This document shows positions 5,512 to 6,428 of a DNA stretch of 6,428 nucleotides, piece by piece (the stretch's first letter is position 1; the number at the start of each line of letters is the position of its first letter). The stretch comes from an uncultured Clostridia bacterium (GTDB lineage: Bacteria; Bacillota; Clostridia; UBA1381). A program made the position numbers and the translations under genes. The stretch spans positions 25,428-31,855 of the forward strand of contig CAJTUY010000023.1 in NCBI GenBank assembly GCA_910579415.1, read 5' to 3'. Under the pieces are notes generated by a model, which saw only the letters and a list, made by a program, of their open reading frames with translations, was not told the DNA's origin and did no database searches.

Positions 5512-6105
5512 ATGGGTATATTTAAAAAGAAAGAGAAACAAGAAGCGCGGAATAATACCGTAACGGAAAATAAGGAACTGAAAGACGATATTTCAAAAGC
5601 ATACGATGAGCTTGTTGCAAGCGTAAATAATGAAGCGTCTGAAGAAACAAAAGAAGCTCAAAAGGAAAATTCGTTAAATCTTGAAATGGAACTGCTTAAA
5701 TCTAAGATAGGTGAATTTAAGGAGAAAAAAACGCAGGAAAGCCTGTTTGATATGCTGAAAATGCTTCCGGGTAAGGAATTTTTGCTTCCGTCAGTATCAA
5801 ATGTTAAGGAACCGTTTGAAAATGTTGACGGTAAAATGCAGCTTAAGAATGGAGCAGTATTGAATCCGGCGCTTCTGACAGCTCAGGATAAAAAGATTTT
5901 CCTTCCTATTTTTACTGATGAAAAATCAATGACGCAAAAATCTCCGTCGGGAATAGTGCTGAGATTTCGTTTTGAGCAGTGTATTGAGATTGTAATGAAT
6001 AAAGAAAATCCGGTAGGGGCGATGGTTATAAATCCGTTCAGCGAAAATATGATTCTTGGCGAGGACTTATTGAAAATGGCATTCAAGAAAACAGAAAAGA
6101 ACTGA
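5512..6105 (+). CDS. SseB-like protein with charged N-terminal region
   Basis: A 197-residue soluble protein. Residues 1 to about 75 are highly charged (MGIFKKKEKQEAR start, then Lys/Glu-rich, likely helical or disordered). From about 80 to 190 there is an SseB-type domain (PF07179): KEFLLPSV (about 86-93), the signature FLPIFTDEKSM (about 130-140), and GAMVINPFSENMILGEDLL (about 168-186). In enterobacteria SseB is named for enhanced serine sensitivity, but the biochemical role of the domain is unknown. In Firmicutes it is a common small domain, also found in ESX/type VII gene neighbourhoods, of which there is no sign here. Ribosome binding site GCGAGGA (5499-5505) six bases before the ATG. 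Close spacing to the pspC gene and the lack of an intervening promoter suggest one operon, ending at the hairpin at 6119-6152. Confidence 0.8.
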   Translation: MGIFKKKEKQEARNNTVTENKELKDDISKAYDELVASVNNEASEETKEAQKENSLNLEMELLKSKIGEFKEKKTQESLFDMLKMLPGKEFLLPSVSNVKEPFENVDGKMQLKNGAVLNPALLTAQDKKIFLPIFTDEKSMTQKSPSGIVLRFRFEQCIEIVMNKENPVGAMVINPFSENMILGEDLLKMAFKKTEKN

Positions 6106-6118
6106 TTGTAATTAAATT

Positions 6119-6152
6119 AAAAACAGCGTATCGTTTAGGTGCGCTGTTTTTT
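6119..6152 (+). terminator. Intrinsic terminator after the SseB-like gene (probably bidirectional)
   Basis: A 14-bp stem, AAAAACAGCGTATC (6119-6132) with GGTGCGCTGTTTTT (6138-6151), including two G-U pairs, around the loop GTTTA. Six T residues follow at 6147-6152. On the minus strand the stem is followed by five T residues, so it can also end the XRE gene, which stops at 6177. Confidence 0.85.
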
Positions 6153-6176
6153 GTTGATATACAATAAGAGCCGACT

Positions 6177-6398
6177 TTACTCATATGGTATCGGATTATC
6201 TGTTAAACCTAAAATATAATCAGTGGATACCTTGTAAAATTTAGCAAGAAAAATTAAAACATCAGTGGGTATATCGCAGAATCCTTTTTCATATCTGAAA
6301 TATTGAGGCTGTTTCATATTCAATATGTCAGCTAAATCACGTTGTGTTAAGTCATGGTCTTCGCGCAGGTCGCGAAGGCGCTTGTAATAATTGCTCAT
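6177..6398 (-). CDS. Small XRE/Cro-type helix-turn-helix regulator
   Basis: A 73-residue protein consisting of one XRE/HTH_3 domain. RLRDLREDHDLTQRDLADIL (7-26), with the helix-turn-helix over LTQRDLADILNMKQPQYFRYEKG (17-39), is the classical pattern; the motif continues through IPTDVLIFLAKFYKVSTDYILGLTDNP, the usual end of the domain. It should bind DNA as a dimer. It has no sensor domain, metalloprotease partner or toxin beside it on the visible side. AAGGAG (complement of 6409-6414) is ten bases before the ATG at 6398. Its promoter lies outside the window. It faces the SseB-like gene tail to tail and shares the terminator at 6119-6152. Target and signal are unknown. Confidence 0.88.
   Translation of the reverse strand: MSNYYKRLRDLREDHDLTQRDLADILNMKQPQYFRYEKGFCDIPTDVLIFLAKFYKVSTDYILGLTDNPIPYE
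6359..6377. repeat. GC-rich inverted repeat inside the XRE gene start
   Basis: CTTCGCG (6359-6365) and CGCGAAG (6371-6377) are perfect complements around the five bases CAGGT. The repeat lies in codons 8-14 of the XRE gene and is conspicuously GC-rich compared with its AT-rich surroundings. It could be an autoregulatory operator, an mRNA hairpin near the start of translation, or a by-product of the LRDLRE coding sequence. Confidence 0.5.
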
Positions 6399-6428
6399 TC
6401 ATAATCAACTCCTTTTTGATAACTAATA

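Noticed and set aside
6352..6402. A 16-codon open frame on the minus strand starting at the ATG 6402-6400, overlapping the XRE start in another frame
   Set aside because: It is closer to the AAGGAG (six bases), so some initiation is conceivable, but the peptide has no recognisable features and the XRE frame has clear family support.

Overview
The window looks like a chromosomal segment from an anaerobic, endospore-type Firmicute of class Clostridia. It carries a clear sporulation/transition-phase sigma factor of the SigH (Spo0H) type, strong AAGGAG-like ribosome binding sites, low-GC intergenic DNA, intrinsic terminators with U-runs, and a secreted protein with a copper-amine-oxidase-N-like C-terminal domain of the kind common in clostridial surface proteins. 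I cannot assign a genus. I see no phage, transposon, CRISPR or RNA gene.

Layout, left to right. (1) 1-393, minus: N-terminal 131 residues of an iron-containing alcohol dehydrogenase (PduQ/EutG-like), cut by the window edge. (2) 573-1790, plus: secreted protein with a signal peptide, an Asp-rich DxDxD segment and a C-terminal copper amine oxidase N-like domain. Divergent promoters for (1) and (2) lie in 394-572. (3) 1886-2518, plus: sigH, starting at GTG, followed by (4) 2567-2842, a tandem zinc-ribbon protein; the pair ends at a strong terminator. (5) 2964-4385, plus: AGCS-family sodium:amino-acid symporter with its own promoter and terminator. (6) 4472-5110, minus: RpiB/LacA/LacB-like sugar-phosphate isomerase with a C-terminal extension, convergent with (5). 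(7) 5299-5481 and 5512-6105, plus: a minimal PspC-domain membrane protein and an SseB-like protein, probably one operon, ending at a terminator. (8) 6177-6398, minus: small XRE-type helix-turn-helix regulator.

The most unusual element is the sigH promoter. A near-consensus sigma-A promoter (TTGACA, 17 bp, TATACT, with an extended -10 TG) is overlaid by a perfect 14-bp inverted repeat spanning 1824-1857. Transcription should start at or just after its right end, so the repeat would act as a DNA operator and not as an RNA hairpin. This suggests a dedicated repressor of sigH that is not encoded here. No such palindrome is part of the classical AbrB/Spo0A control of sigH that I know of.

Otherwise the window is a run of short, independently controlled housekeeping or stress-type units. 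Six sigma-A promoters can be read by eye, all with 17-bp spacers. No gene-free stretch exceeds about 190 bases.
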